This document shows, in pieces, positions 9,350 through 17,931 of a stretch of 64,000 nt of DNA. Below the pieces are notes generated by a model. The model was not told where the DNA came from and made no database searches. It was given only the letters and a program-made list of their open reading frames with translations. The stretch is from Neorhodopirellula lusitana (lineage in GTDB: Bacteria > Planctomycetota > Planctomycetia > Pirellulales > Pirellulaceae), in the NCBI RefSeq assembly GCF_900182915.1, contig NZ_FXUG01000009.1, forward strand, positions 62,001-126,000, in the 5' to 3' direction. The position numbers were made by a program, and so were the translations under genes. How positions within the stretch are numbered: the first letter of the stretch is position 1; every line of letters starts with the position of its first letter.

Positions 9350-9992
9350 TCCAAACCACGGGCTTGCGGCGGCGAGGATACAACTCTTGGCAGAGCCCAC
9401 ACTTGGTACCGTCACACCCGCGCGCAGTGCAGTGTTCTCGCCCATAGAAGATGATCTGCAAATGCAGGTCGTTCCATGATTCCGCAGGGAACAGCTTCTT
9501 CAAGTCAGCTTCGGTTTGGACGACATTCTTGCCCGACGTCAGGCCCCATCGCTGAGCCAGCCGATGAATATGCGTGTCCACCGGGAACGCGGGAACGCCA
9601 AATGCTTGTGCCATCACCACACTCGCTGTTTTGTGCCCCACCCCCGGCAACGCTTCAAGCTCAGGAAAACTCTGCGGCACCTGTGAGTCATGGCGCTCGA
9701 TTAGCAACCCGGACAGCTTGGCGAGTGCGGACGCTTTTTGCTTCGAAAGGCCCAGCGGGCGAATGATTTCAAGAATCTTCGCCTCGCCTAGTTCAAACAT
9801 TGTCAGCGGACTGCCGGCAACTTCAAACAATTCCGGCGTCACTTCGTTGACCTTCTTGTCCGTGCACTGCGCACTCAACAACACCGCGACCAACAACGTG
9901 AACTCGTCACGGTGGTCTAGCGGAATGGGCGGGTCCGGATAAAGATCCGCCAAGCGTTCCATTACGATGGCGGCACGTTCGACTTTACGCAC
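9339..9992 (-). CDS. nth: Endonuclease III, DNA glycosylase / AP lyase
   Basis: Base-excision repair enzyme that removes oxidised pyrimidines and nicks abasic sites. 217 residues, the normal length. The helix-hairpin-helix motif LPGVGHKTA contains catalytic Lys121, and FPVDTHIHR contains catalytic Asp139. The C-terminal iron-sulfur loop is unusual: Cys188, 193, 198 and 201 give C-x4-C-x4-C-x2-C in place of the C-x6-C-x2-C-x5-C of E. coli, so the cluster may be bound differently or be absent. The start is GTG at 9992, one base after the cysE stop, so the two genes are probably cotranscribed. The 3' end overlaps the RND exporter gene by 11 bp. Confidence 0.92.
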   Translation of the reverse strand: MRKVERAAIVMERLADLYPDPPIPLDHRDEFTLLVAVLLSAQCTDKKVNEVTPELFEVAGSPLTMFELGEAKILEIIRPLGLSKQKASALAKLSGLLIERHDSQVPQSFPELEALPGVGHKTASVVMAQAFGVPAFPVDTHIHRLAQRWGLTSGKNVVQTEADLKKLFPAESWNDLHLQIIFYGREHCTARGCDGTKCGLCQELYPRRRKPVVWIKP

Positions 9993-9993
9993 G

Positions 9994-10968
9994 CTAGATC
10001 TGGTAATTCAATTCGGGAGCCAGCTCATCGGCAGCATCATCACCGCCACGCACGCGAAGTTGTGGTTTTTCCAATAAGACCGTCGTCGCCGGGGAGACGC
10101 TTCGTGTGATCCAAACACTCGACCCAATGACTGAATCTCGACCTACCACGGTACGACCGCCCAAGATAGTTGCGTTGGCATAGACCACGACGTGATCTTC
10201 GATCGTGGGGTGACGTTTTTGGCCACGAATGATCTGCCCATCGGCGTCCGTTGGAAAGCTCAATGCTCCCAGGGTAACACCTTGATACAGCTTGACGTGT
10301 TCGCCAATTTCGCAAGTTTCACCAATCACCACACCCGTCCCGTGATCGATGAAGAAGTAATCACCGATCGTGGCACCCGGGTGAATATCGATCCCGGTTT
10401 GCTGGTGCGCCCATTCTGTCATCATTCGAGGAATGAAGGGCACATCGAGCTTCACCAGTTGATGAGCAATCCGGTAAACCGTGATCGCTTCGAATCCGGG
10501 ATAGCAAAAGACGATCTCGTCAGTTGTTTGACAGGCGGGGTCGCCATCGAAAGCGGCCTGCACATCCGTCGCGAGTGTTTTCCGCAAGGGAATGATTCGC
10601 TTCAGCAACTCGATCGTCATCGCCTGCCCTTTGGCTTCGAAGTCGATCTCGTCAACGCAGTCATCGTGTTTTTGCTTGACACGATGTTCGTGCCGCAACG
10701 CCCGTCCGATCTGAACCGTCAGTTGATCGTGCAACGAGTCAATCAACCCACCAACGTGGTAGCGGATGTTTCCCGCATGCAAATTCGTGCGACGTCGATA
10801 ACCCGGATACAAAATATCCTTCAGGTCCAACAAAATCTCGATGACCGCTTCGTAACTCGGAAGCGGGCAATGCCCGAGGTGATTGATCGAATCGTCCGAC
10901 GTGTACGTCGCAACGATCTGCTCGGTCAATTCAGGCAGTGATTCTTTAAGTCGAAAATCAGACGCCAC
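9994..10968 (-). CDS. cysE: Serine O-acetyltransferase
   Basis: Makes O-acetylserine from serine and acetyl-CoA, the first step of cysteine synthesis. 324 residues. The C-terminal half is a left-handed beta-helix of hexapeptide repeats with the family signature around [20 protein letters not shown], then [20 protein letters not shown]. The long N-terminal helical region (about 170 residues) fits the long, EpsC-like type of serine acetyltransferase. The start is GTG at 10968, preceded by GAGGTGA about 8 nt upstream. It lies directly before nth on the same strand. Confidence 0.9.
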   Translation of the reverse strand: MASDFRLKESLPELTEQIVATYTSDDSINHLGHCPLPSYEAVIEILLDLKDILYPGYRRRTNLHAGNIRYHVGGLIDSLHDQLTVQIGRALRHEHRVKQKHDDCVDEIDFEAKGQAMTIELLKRIIPLRKTLATDVQAAFDGDPACQTTDEIVFCYPGFEAITVYRIAHQLVKLDVPFIPRMMTEWAHQQTGIDIHPGATIGDYFFIDHGTGVVIGETCEIGEHVKLYQGVTLGALSFPTDADGQIIRGQKRHPTIEDHVVVYANATILGGRTVVGRDSVIGSSVWITRSVSPATTVLLEKPQLRVRGGDDAADELAPELNYQI

Positions 10969-11071
10969 GGGACTTCACCTCGAGAAATGTACTGCCTATC
11001 ACGGTTGCCTCTATGTTGCAGAGAGCTTCACGCAATAGGTGTGATAGTCAAACGAGAACCAACCCAAACAC

Positions 11072-11542
11072 TCAGGGACCGATCGATGGTGGGTTGTCCA
11101 TCAAGAAGTCACGTGGTCCCCGGTGAGTATAATACGGGTAGGCAACCTGCGCGGATGGAGCACCCGCTTGGAAAGGTTGGTTCGCAACTGCGGTACCCGC
11201 GTTGTGCCCCAAGAATCCAGGGTTCAAGTGAGAGCTGTAGTCGAGTCCCCCTTGTTGCCAACCCATGGGTCCGGCTTGGCAACCGGTACGGCAGCCCGCC
11301 AACCGACCGCGGCCCTTGCCCATCAATCCGCATCCACTCGAACCACAGGACGCTGAACCGCAGTCCCCGCCACAATTGCCAGTTTCACAACTATTGCAAC
11401 CAGATGTGCCACAGCTTCCGCAGTTTGACACAGTCGCACCATTGGAGCACGACGAGCAGCCGCCCCGTGTATTATGGTGCAAACATCCAGTGGATATCGC
11501 CATCAAGCCGGCGAACGAAGCTAACATGAGCCAACGATTCAT
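11072..11542 (-). CDS. Cys/Gly/Ser-rich lipoprotein, unknown function
   Basis: From the ATG at 11542 (AGGA about 8 nt upstream) the product has 156 residues. It opens with a lipoprotein signal peptide (MNRWLMLASFAGLMAISTGC, lipobox STGC, lipidated Cys20). The next 60 residues contain twelve more cysteines in short Gly/Ser/Asn spacers such as CGSCGTSGC and CGSASCGSSGC. The C-terminal half is Gly/Pro/Tyr-rich. I recognise no family. The cysteine array could bind metal, form a disulfide mesh at the cell surface, or cross-link a wall protein layer. An upstream TTG at 11695 would hide the signal peptide and is not favoured. Confidence 0.65.
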   Translation of the reverse strand: MNRWLMLASFAGLMAISTGCLHHNTRGGCSSCSNGATVSNCGSCGTSGCNSCETGNCGGDCGSASCGSSGCGLMGKGRGRLAGCRTGCQAGPMGWQQGGLDYSSHLNPGFLGHNAGTAVANQPFQAGAPSAQVAYPYYTHRGPRDFLMDNPPSIGP

Positions 11543-11848
11543 ATCGAATCCTATCATCGGGAGAACCGATTTTGTGTATGTAATACCTTCCGTCAAATTC
11601 GGTTTCGGCTCACAATCGCCCGGCGATGCACATAATCGCTTCAACCTGAACGGAAGAACGCAAGGTTCGCCCGCAAGGTCTTCCCAGACTACCAATGAGG
11701 CCTCAAAAGCCGGCTAGGTTCGCGGTTGTCACAAGCATTTCAATCCGCGTCCTTCACAGCCGCCAAACCCGACTTTTTCGTTTCGCCCAGTTGCGACTCA
11801 CCTTTTCCTGAGCTCGTATGCCCCCTGCCCCGCTAGGTAACGCCGTCG

Positions 11849-12340
11849 ATGAGTGAAGCCGATGTCCGCAATATTGAGTCGCTCGAAGACCTAGAACGGG
11901 CCATCAATCACTTGAGTGAACGCCTGGGGCTGCAGAGTTACCAATTGCAATCCGTCGTCACACGCGCCCAGCGGCACTTTGGTCAGGACTACCCGGCTTA
12001 CTGGCGAGGTCAATTACGCAGCGCCGAGCAATCCTTTGCCGAAGCTCGCGACCGCCTAAGCCGGAAAAAGTTTGCCGTCCGGGCCGGTGAAACGCATCCT
12101 GCCACGGAAGAAAAGAAGCAGGTCAATCGCTGGAAAAACCGAATTCGATTGTGCCAGCAACGAATCGAAAAATCACGCAGTATCGCGATCGAGATGGAAC
12201 AGAGTTGTGAAAAGTTCAAGGTCCCCATCGCCGCACTTACTGAACTTGCGGAAGTCGATCTGCCGACCGCATCGACCCAACTTGCCGGCTTAGTGGCCCG
12301 ACTACGAGCCTACCAAGATGGCAGTTCCCAGTCGTCATGA
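11849..12340 (+). CDS. Hypothetical coiled-coil protein
   Basis: 163 residues, soluble, rich in Glu, Arg, Gln and Lys, with long helical stretches (ESLEDLERAINHLSERLG; then KKQVNRWKNRIRLCQQRIEK) that should form coiled coils. No signal peptide, membrane helix or catalytic motif is seen. AGGT lies about 10 nt before the ATG. Neighbours are unrelated and the gene stands alone. The regular amphipathic pattern and codon use support a real protein; I cannot assign a function. Confidence 0.6.
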   Translation: MSEADVRNIESLEDLERAINHLSERLGLQSYQLQSVVTRAQRHFGQDYPAYWRGQLRSAEQSFAEARDRLSRKKFAVRAGETHPATEEKKQVNRWKNRIRLCQQRIEKSRSIAIEMEQSCEKFKVPIAALTELAEVDLPTASTQLAGLVARLRAYQDGSSQSS

Positions 12341-12587
12341 GACGAAGAACTGCTCACCCCGGTTCACTCCGCCGCTTCCTGGTTTTCGCAGCGAACGCAT
12401 CACTGACACGGCACCAATGGACGCGTGAAACCGTGAAACTCGCGTTTTGCGCCGCACTAGCAATCTAACCAGCAAAATTGCTAACTTCCCCTCAAGCGTT
12501 AAAGTCTACCTAACCGATCATTACCAACGTGCCCCATCTCTTTTGGGCAATCGCAATACTGCAAACCGACAAAAAGGACTTTGTCCA

Positions 12588-13730
12588 ATGCGACTCGCAT
12601 GGCCCCGACACATTAAATCAACGGTTTTACTAACCGCCACCTGTTTGCTGGCTCCCGTTGCGGCCCAGGCGGAAATTGCATGGCAAAGCGACCTAGCAAC
12701 CGCTCACGCTCAAGCCAAAGCTCAAAACAAGCCACTACTGCTGCACTTCTACAGCGACAACTGTGTCTGGTGTGACCGGCTCGAAGCTGGCGCCTTCCAG
12801 TCACCTCAAGTCGATGAAGCGATCGCTCAAGGCTTCGTTCCCGTAAAAGTCCACGCTGGCAAGTCGCCGGAACTGGCCAAGATGTTCAAGGTCACCAAGT
12901 TCCCGACCGATGTCGTCGTGACACCCAGTGGCGAAAGCTTGGCACACGGCGTTAGCCCACAAGATCCCAATCGATATGTTGGCATGTTGGCATCCGCCGG
13001 AAGCAAAATGCTGGCGATGCAGCCCAAGAGCAATCTTCCAGTCAACGCAGCGGGCAGCTATGCGATGCAGCAAGTCCCGTCAGGAACCAATCCACACGTC
13101 CATCCGGGCCAAGCCAATTCGGCTCCCGCGACCGCGGCAATGGCACAATCAGGTGCTCCCGTTGCCAACCCCTATCACCAACCGACTGGTCTTTTGCCAG
13201 GTGGCGCGTCCGCTCGCCTAGCGGGAGCTCGCACCGATGGCATGACACTGGGCATGCCCGGTCAAATGATGGACCCGCCATCCATGGAAACCGCTGCGGA
13301 ACCTCAAGCCGCCGCCCCCAAAGCCGCCGCTGCCCCAGCATCGACTCCTAAGCTCGCGATGGAAGGCTACTGTGCCGTCACCGTGATCGACGAAGACAAA
13401 TGGGAAGAAGGCAACCCGAAGTTCGGTGTCGTGCACCTGGGCAAGCTGTACCTGTTTGGCTCAGCCGAAAAGATGGACACCTTCCTTGCCGACCCCACAC
13501 CTTACACGCCTGTGTTGAACGAAATCGATGTGGTGCGATTCTTCGAAGAACGCCAGATCGTGCCCGGCAAACGTCGCTTCGGCATGCGTGATCCGATTCA
13601 CCAACGCATGTTCTTCTTCGCGGATGAAGCGGCGATGAACCACTTCTTCAATGAATACGAGCGTTACACCGACGCCGCCATCGAAGTCATGGCCCAAGCA
13701 GTCAAAGACGCCAATCCAACCATGCGTTAA
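12588..13730 (+). CDS. Secreted thioredoxin-like protein with C-terminal YHS-like region
   Basis: From the ATG at 12588 (AAGGA about 9 nt upstream) the product has 380 residues: signal peptide 1-28 (cleavage at AAQA), then a DUF255/thioredoxin_7-type fold with the redox pair CVWC at 59-62 and the cis-Pro segment KFPTDVVVTPSG. After a Pro/Ala-rich linker, residues from about 258 (EGYCAVTVIDEDKWEEG, PKFGVVHLGKLYLFGSAEK) resemble YHS metal-associated domains, possibly two in a row. A periplasmic thiol-disulfide or metal-handling role is likely. An in-frame extension to 12447 is open but would mask the signal peptide. Confidence 0.75.
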   Translation: MRLAWPRHIKSTVLLTATCLLAPVAAQAEIAWQSDLATAHAQAKAQNKPLLLHFYSDNCVWCDRLEAGAFQSPQVDEAIAQGFVPVKVHAGKSPELAKMFKVTKFPTDVVVTPSGESLAHGVSPQDPNRYVGMLASAGSKMLAMQPKSNLPVNAAGSYAMQQVPSGTNPHVHPGQANSAPATAAMAQSGAPVANPYHQPTGLLPGGASARLAGARTDGMTLGMPGQMMDPPSMETAAEPQAAAPKAAAAPASTPKLAMEGYCAVTVIDEDKWEEGNPKFGVVHLGKLYLFGSAEKMDTFLADPTPYTPVLNEIDVVRFFEERQIVPGKRRFGMRDPIHQRMFFFADEAAMNHFFNEYERYTDAAIEVMAQAVKDANPTMR

Positions 13731-13793
13731 GCAGGGTTGAATCAGCCGACCGGGGGTTCGCCACTCATCAAGCTTGTGGCGGAACCAGCACGG

Positions 13794-14831
13794 CTAATAG
13801 TCAAACCAAATCCCCGTCCCAATGGACTGTTCTTTGTCTTCAAAGAACGAAAACTGGGGCGTGTAGCCATTCAGGTACTGGAAACCGGCGCGGAAGCGAC
13901 GCCCCGATTGTTGGCCCTGCCACTGCCAGCCGGTTTGCAACGTGAATGTTGGATGGAACCCGACGGCTTCGCGAATATCAATGTTCATCGCCGCGAACGG
14001 GCCGCCCTTCTTTGCGACCGTCACTGGCGGAATGAACTCGGCTCCGGTTTGGAACTGCCAAGGCTTCGCACCGCCGGAAGCTTTGACCGCAAGAGCTGCT
14101 TCGCCATACAAGCGCAAAGCGTCTGACTTCTGGTAGCTGACGCCGGTAATTAGCGATTCCGTGACATAGTTCACGCGAACGTGAGTTGGGTTTCGCAGCA
14201 GGTACTCGTCACCCACATGCGAACTAATGTGGAAGTACCCAAACTTCGCTGACCATGGTCCATCGGCCATCGTGATCAAGGTCCCGAAGCGGAAATCCAT
14301 CGACTCCACGTCCTCCGCTTCTTCCAAATTCAGACGTGTGATCACGCCGCCTTCGAGATCCCACTGCCAACCTTGAGCACCTCGAGATCCGTCGGTTCCG
14401 TATCGCAACAAGCCCACACGCCCGCCCAATGTGGAATCCCAAAAGTAGCCTTGGTGATCATCAGTGCGTTGATGAATCACCAACGACATCCGGGATTCGT
14501 GAGGGCCCGCAAGGTAGGGATCCCATAACAATCCGTCCGGCAAAAGATGCCATTGGCGGGAATCCGAACTGGTGGACGAAGGATGATGCCCAGCGACCTG
14601 AAAGGGCGAGCGATCACTGACTTCGATCAACGTTGAATTCTCAGGTAATCCCAAGGATGCCAAATCACTGATGACCTGGTCGTTGGCTCCATGCAGCCCG
14701 AAACCATCCTCTTGAGCACATAGCATTGACGGCGCCGTTCCGATAAATAGGAACGCCAGCACCACGCCGACTGCGAGTTTGTAAATCCACCGAGACAAGA
14801 TGTGATTTCTCCGTGGGTTTCCACCCAACAT
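13794..14831 (-). CDS. DUF1207-family exported protein
   Basis: 345 residues with a signal peptide (hydrophobic core LAVGVVLAFLFIGTAPSML, cleavage near CAQ). The body matches the DUF1207 family known from planctomycetes, with LWDPYLAGPHESRM near residue 100 and alternating amphipathic strands rich in Trp, Tyr, Gly and Phe. This composition and an aromatic C-terminal residue (WFDY end) suggest an outer-membrane beta-barrel. Function is unknown for the family. It is convergent with the thioredoxin-YHS gene. Confidence 0.75.
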   Translation of the reverse strand: MLGGNPRRNHILSRWIYKLAVGVVLAFLFIGTAPSMLCAQEDGFGLHGANDQVISDLASLGLPENSTLIEVSDRSPFQVAGHHPSSTSSDSRQWHLLPDGLLWDPYLAGPHESRMSLVIHQRTDDHQGYFWDSTLGGRVGLLRYGTDGSRGAQGWQWDLEGGVITRLNLEEAEDVESMDFRFGTLITMADGPWSAKFGYFHISSHVGDEYLLRNPTHVRVNYVTESLITGVSYQKSDALRLYGEAALAVKASGGAKPWQFQTGAEFIPPVTVAKKGGPFAAMNIDIREAVGFHPTFTLQTGWQWQGQQSGRRFRAGFQYLNGYTPQFSFFEDKEQSIGTGIWFDY

Positions 14832-14980
14832 AATTGGTCAATTGCCGCCAACAATCATCGCTGACGCTTTGCCAACGACAGGTTGTATCGGCTCTTCCGT
14901 TCGCACGGCTTCATCCGCGTCGGGTTGCGTAAGTTGGGTAAATTAAATGCGAAGATTTGAAGGGTGAACAACCGCAACCA

Positions 14981-15388
14981 TCACGCCGCCATGTCATCGG
15001 CAAGGAAATCATTGTCAGAAACGCGGTTGCTGCGAACTGGATTCGTCAAATCGCCACTCTCCGACGAATCACCAAACATCCGCTGCAAGCGATCCAGGGT
15101 CATCACCATTTGATTCCATTCGCCAACCACTTCCATGGTGGGAATTTCATTGGCGTCCGAGCGATCGAAACCGCGTTCATTGACGCGGACTTTCCCTGAC
15201 AAAACAGTGACCGTCTGTGAATCTTCCTGCGACTTTTGCATGCCAATTGAGACGGCAGGAGCGTCTTCAGTCTCGGTGGGCATGATCTGCTGCATCACTT
15301 CGTGAACCGCCCAGATGGCTGCCTTGCGACTGGAGTCCGCTGCGACGACACGACGAAAGTTTCCCGATTGAACATAAAACTTGGCCAT
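14981..15388 (-). CDS. Conserved hypothetical protein (135 aa)
   Basis: From the ATG at 15388 (AAGGG about 8 nt upstream) the product begins MAKFYVQSGNFRRVVAAD and has 135 residues. It is a soluble alpha/beta protein without signal peptide. The segment AADSSRKAAIWAVHEVMQQI reads like a small substrate- or nucleic-acid-binding fold. I recall similar short proteins from planctomycete genomes but cannot name a function. A TTG start at 15562 would add 58 residues of poor coding quality and is rejected. Confidence 0.6.
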   Translation of the reverse strand: MAKFYVQSGNFRRVVAADSSRKAAIWAVHEVMQQIMPTETEDAPAVSIGMQKSQEDSQTVTVLSGKVRVNERGFDRSDANEIPTMEVVGEWNQMVMTLDRLQRMFGDSSESGDLTNPVRSNRVSDNDFLADDMAA

Positions 15389-15560
15389 GGTAATTCCCTT
15401 TATTGTTTTGCACTGAATCGTTGTTGAAAGCGTCACTTGCTGGGCGACAAAAGGAGTATCGGGGCAATGGCGGACACGTTTGGTCCGAGCCCACAACGGG
15501 CTGCTGAATGGAAGCGATCCACCTGAATAAGCCTGCTGAACGGACCGGGGGAATTGGCTC

Positions 15561-15664
15561 AAGAGGATTCGCTTAACAGGATTCGCTCAACAGGATCAGC
15601 TTTCCCGCACGCCACACTTAGAAACCCGGCACGGCACACCTAGAAATCACCGCACACCTAGAAA
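15561..15664. repeat. Two short direct-repeat clusters in an intergenic region
   Basis: The 354-bp gap 15389-15742 lies between the divergent 135-residue protein gene and the beta-CASP nuclease gene. It holds two repeat clusters. At 15561-15600 a 14-nt unit (acaggattcgctca and variants) occurs about two and a half times. At 15613-15624, 15635-15646 and 15653-15664 the 12-mer cacac(c/t)tagaaa occurs three times, spaced 22 and 18 nt apart. The rest should hold both promoters; nothing else was recognised. Confidence 0.6.
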
Positions 15665-15742
15665 CATCGTTCGCCCCCCTCAATCTGATATGCTTGCAGT
15701 CCGTTTCGCGGTTACCCACATCTGGAATCTGATCTACTTCTT

Positions 15743-17110
15743 ATGCAAATCATCCACCACGGCGCGTATGACGGTGTCACCGGTTCCTGTCACCAACTCG
15801 TCTGGAAGAAAGACGCGGGCTCCGCCGATCAAAGCTTGTTGGTCGACTGCGGCACCTTCCAAGGCAACGACGCCAAGAAGCATCCCAACCCTGAGATTGA
15901 ATTCTCGTTGAAAGGGATCGAGTGTTTGCTATTAACCCACGTGCACATCGATCATGCGGGTCGGCTTCCCTATTTGCTGGGCGCGGGCTTTGATAAGCCC
16001 ATCTTTTGCAGCGAACCCAGTGCCAAACTGTTACCGATGGTGATGGAAGACGCTCTTAAAATTGGCTTCACGCGTTCCAAGAAGCTGATCGGAAAATTCC
16101 TGCATCAAATCAAACGCATGCTTCGTCCCCTTCCCTACCATCAGTGGAAGGATATCCCAGGTGGAGCCAAAGTACGACTGCTGCCCGCTGGGCATGTTTT
16201 GGGCTCCACCATCTTTGAAGTGGAGTTACCCGATGGCAAACGCGTCGTCTTCAGCGGCGACATCGGCGCGGGTACCAATCCGCTACTCAATCCACCCGTC
16301 AGTCCGCAGCGAGCCGACGTGTTGGTGCTGGAAAGTACCTATGGCGACCGCCTCCATCCACCCAAAACCGATCGCCAAGCCGAACTCGAAAAGATTGTTC
16401 GGCACACGCTTGGCAACGGAGGTGTCACAATCATTCCCGCGTTCTCGCTGGGACGGACCCAAGCATTGCTATACGAACTCAACGGGATCTTCGAACGAGT
16501 TGAAAAGTCAGACGATCGATCTCTGCTGAAACAGGTCGATGTGATTGTGGACTCGCCTTTGGCGTCCCGGTTCACAAGTCTTTACAAGGAAATGAAACAG
16601 CACTGGGGCGAAGAAGCTCAATTCCTAATGGAGACCGACGACCAGCCTTTGGTCTTCGAGAACCTCACCACCGTGGGCAGCCACACCGAACACAAGTCGA
16701 CACTCGATTACCTGGATCAAAAGAAACTACCCGCCGTCGTGATCGCTGGAAGCGGAATGTGCACCGGTGGTCGCGTGATGAATTACCTGAAACGGTTCAT
16801 CGGCGACCCGCGAACCGATATCGTCTTCGCCGGTTATCAAGCCAGTGGCACCCCCGGTCATTTCATCTCACGTGGCAGCGATTGGGTTCGCCTCGATGGA
16901 AAAAAGCACACGATTCACGCGGCCGTCCACCAGCTAACCGGTTATTCCGCACACGGCGACCAAGCCGACTTGATTCGATTTGTAGAAGAAATGGAAAGCC
17001 GACCGGGTGAGATTCGCCTGGTCCATGGGGAGTACGGCCCCAAGCGAACGCTTGGCAAACTGCTGACCGAAAAGGGCTACAAAGTCTTCAACCCCAATAA
17101 GTCGCGATAA
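15743..17110 (+). CDS. Metallo-beta-lactamase / beta-CASP RNA-processing nuclease
   Basis: 455 residues. The metallo-beta-lactamase fold carries HVHIDHAG (His66, His68, Asp70, His71) as zinc ligands, then FSGDIGAG and LESTYGDR. The beta-CASP insert follows, with VIIPAFSLGRTQALLYEL, the GSGMCTGGR loop and a final TGYSAHGDQ with the last ligand His. This is the layout of the CPSF73/YSH1-like bacterial and archaeal RNA nucleases (mRNA or rRNA processing), not of RNase J, since no RNase J C-terminal domain is present. Cytoplasmic. The start ATG at 15743 has no strong Shine-Dalgarno. Confidence 0.88.
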   Translation: MQIIHHGAYDGVTGSCHQLVWKKDAGSADQSLLVDCGTFQGNDAKKHPNPEIEFSLKGIECLLLTHVHIDHAGRLPYLLGAGFDKPIFCSEPSAKLLPMVMEDALKIGFTRSKKLIGKFLHQIKRMLRPLPYHQWKDIPGGAKVRLLPAGHVLGSTIFEVELPDGKRVVFSGDIGAGTNPLLNPPVSPQRADVLVLESTYGDRLHPPKTDRQAELEKIVRHTLGNGGVTIIPAFSLGRTQALLYELNGIFERVEKSDDRSLLKQVDVIVDSPLASRFTSLYKEMKQHWGEEAQFLMETDDQPLVFENLTTVGSHTEHKSTLDYLDQKKLPAVVIAGSGMCTGGRVMNYLKRFIGDPRTDIVFAGYQASGTPGHFISRGSDWVRLDGKKHTIHAAVHQLTGYSAHGDQADLIRFVEEMESRPGEIRLVHGEYGPKRTLGKLLTEKGYKVFNPNKSR

Positions 17111-17154
17111 CCAGCCCCTGATTCGAGGACGGGCGACGATCTTGGTAGCTGGTA

Positions 17155-17805
17155 TCAATCTCGGTAATTCGGGTAGTAGCCGTCGTAGTAGGGAGCCACA
17201 GGATAAGGCGTACCTTGTCCAGACGGATAAGGTGCCAAACCATTCGCCCCGGCGGCAGGATTCGAGAAACCATGCCGGTTCGGTCCTGAGCGCCTACTGG
17301 ATTGATTCCTGCCAGACGGATTCCCACCCGCTTGTCCGATTCCGTTTTGACCGAATCCATTTCGGCCGCCACCGGGTAAAACCGTTGGCACAACGCCGGT
17401 CTGCCCACCAAAATAGACACCGTTATTCAAGTTCAACCCAGCGAACGGCGCGCCCCAGTTGGGATACGGAGTGCTGTACGGCCGATAGGGGAAACGCCAT
17501 TCGCCATACGGACGAACTGGATCTCCCCATTCTTCGACACGGTGATAGTTGTCGGCTGATTGACCGTACGCCAACGTGCTGCGGTAATGCGTGTACCCGC
17601 TGGTTCGGACCGGAGGTCCCTGAGGGGCGGTCGGCAACGTGGCCGGTGCGTACTGGGCAACGCGTTGTCCCGAAATTGCATCGTGCGTGTAGTCCGACGG
17701 CAACGTCAGCCAGTCCGCTGATGCGGGAACGACTGGTACGAGGGCTACCGCACACACAGCGAGGCCAAACAGATTTCCAGAGACGGTCATGAAGATGCTT
17801 TTCAT
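17155..17805 (-). CDS. Secreted Gly/Pro/Tyr/Asn-rich protein, unknown function
   Basis: From the ATG at 17805 the product has 216 residues, with a signal peptide (LFGLAVCAVALVPVVPASA, cleavage before DW). The mature part has many Tyr, Pro, Gly, Asn and Arg residues, with PYRPYSTPYPNWGAPF, a Gly/Asn-rich stretch and a Tyr-rich end PYYDGYYPNYRD. No domain is recognised. Such composition is common in exported planctomycete surface or matrix proteins. A TTG at 17814 is also possible. It is convergent with the beta-CASP gene, 44 bp apart. Confidence 0.6.
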   Translation of the reverse strand: MKSIFMTVSGNLFGLAVCAVALVPVVPASADWLTLPSDYTHDAISGQRVAQYAPATLPTAPQGPPVRTSGYTHYRSTLAYGQSADNYHRVEEWGDPVRPYGEWRFPYRPYSTPYPNWGAPFAGLNLNNGVYFGGQTGVVPTVLPGGGRNGFGQNGIGQAGGNPSGRNQSSRRSGPNRHGFSNPAAGANGLAPYPSGQGTPYPVAPYYDGYYPNYRD

Positions 17806-17931
17806 GAATGCCAAAATAGTTCGTGTTTGGTAACCGGGCGGTCAATCAGCAACAGTTTCGACGACCAAGCAGTTCGGCCGGCCCTACAACCTGCACAACC
17901 ATAATAATCATCAAGGTCGCACGTTCATCCT

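Noticed and set aside
10192-10941. 249-codon plus-strand frame opposite cysE
   Set aside because: Antisense shadow of a well-supported gene; no ribosome binding site and no recognisable domain.
15561-15664. CRISPR array
   Set aside because: Units are only 12-14 nt, spacing is irregular and short, and no cas genes are present.
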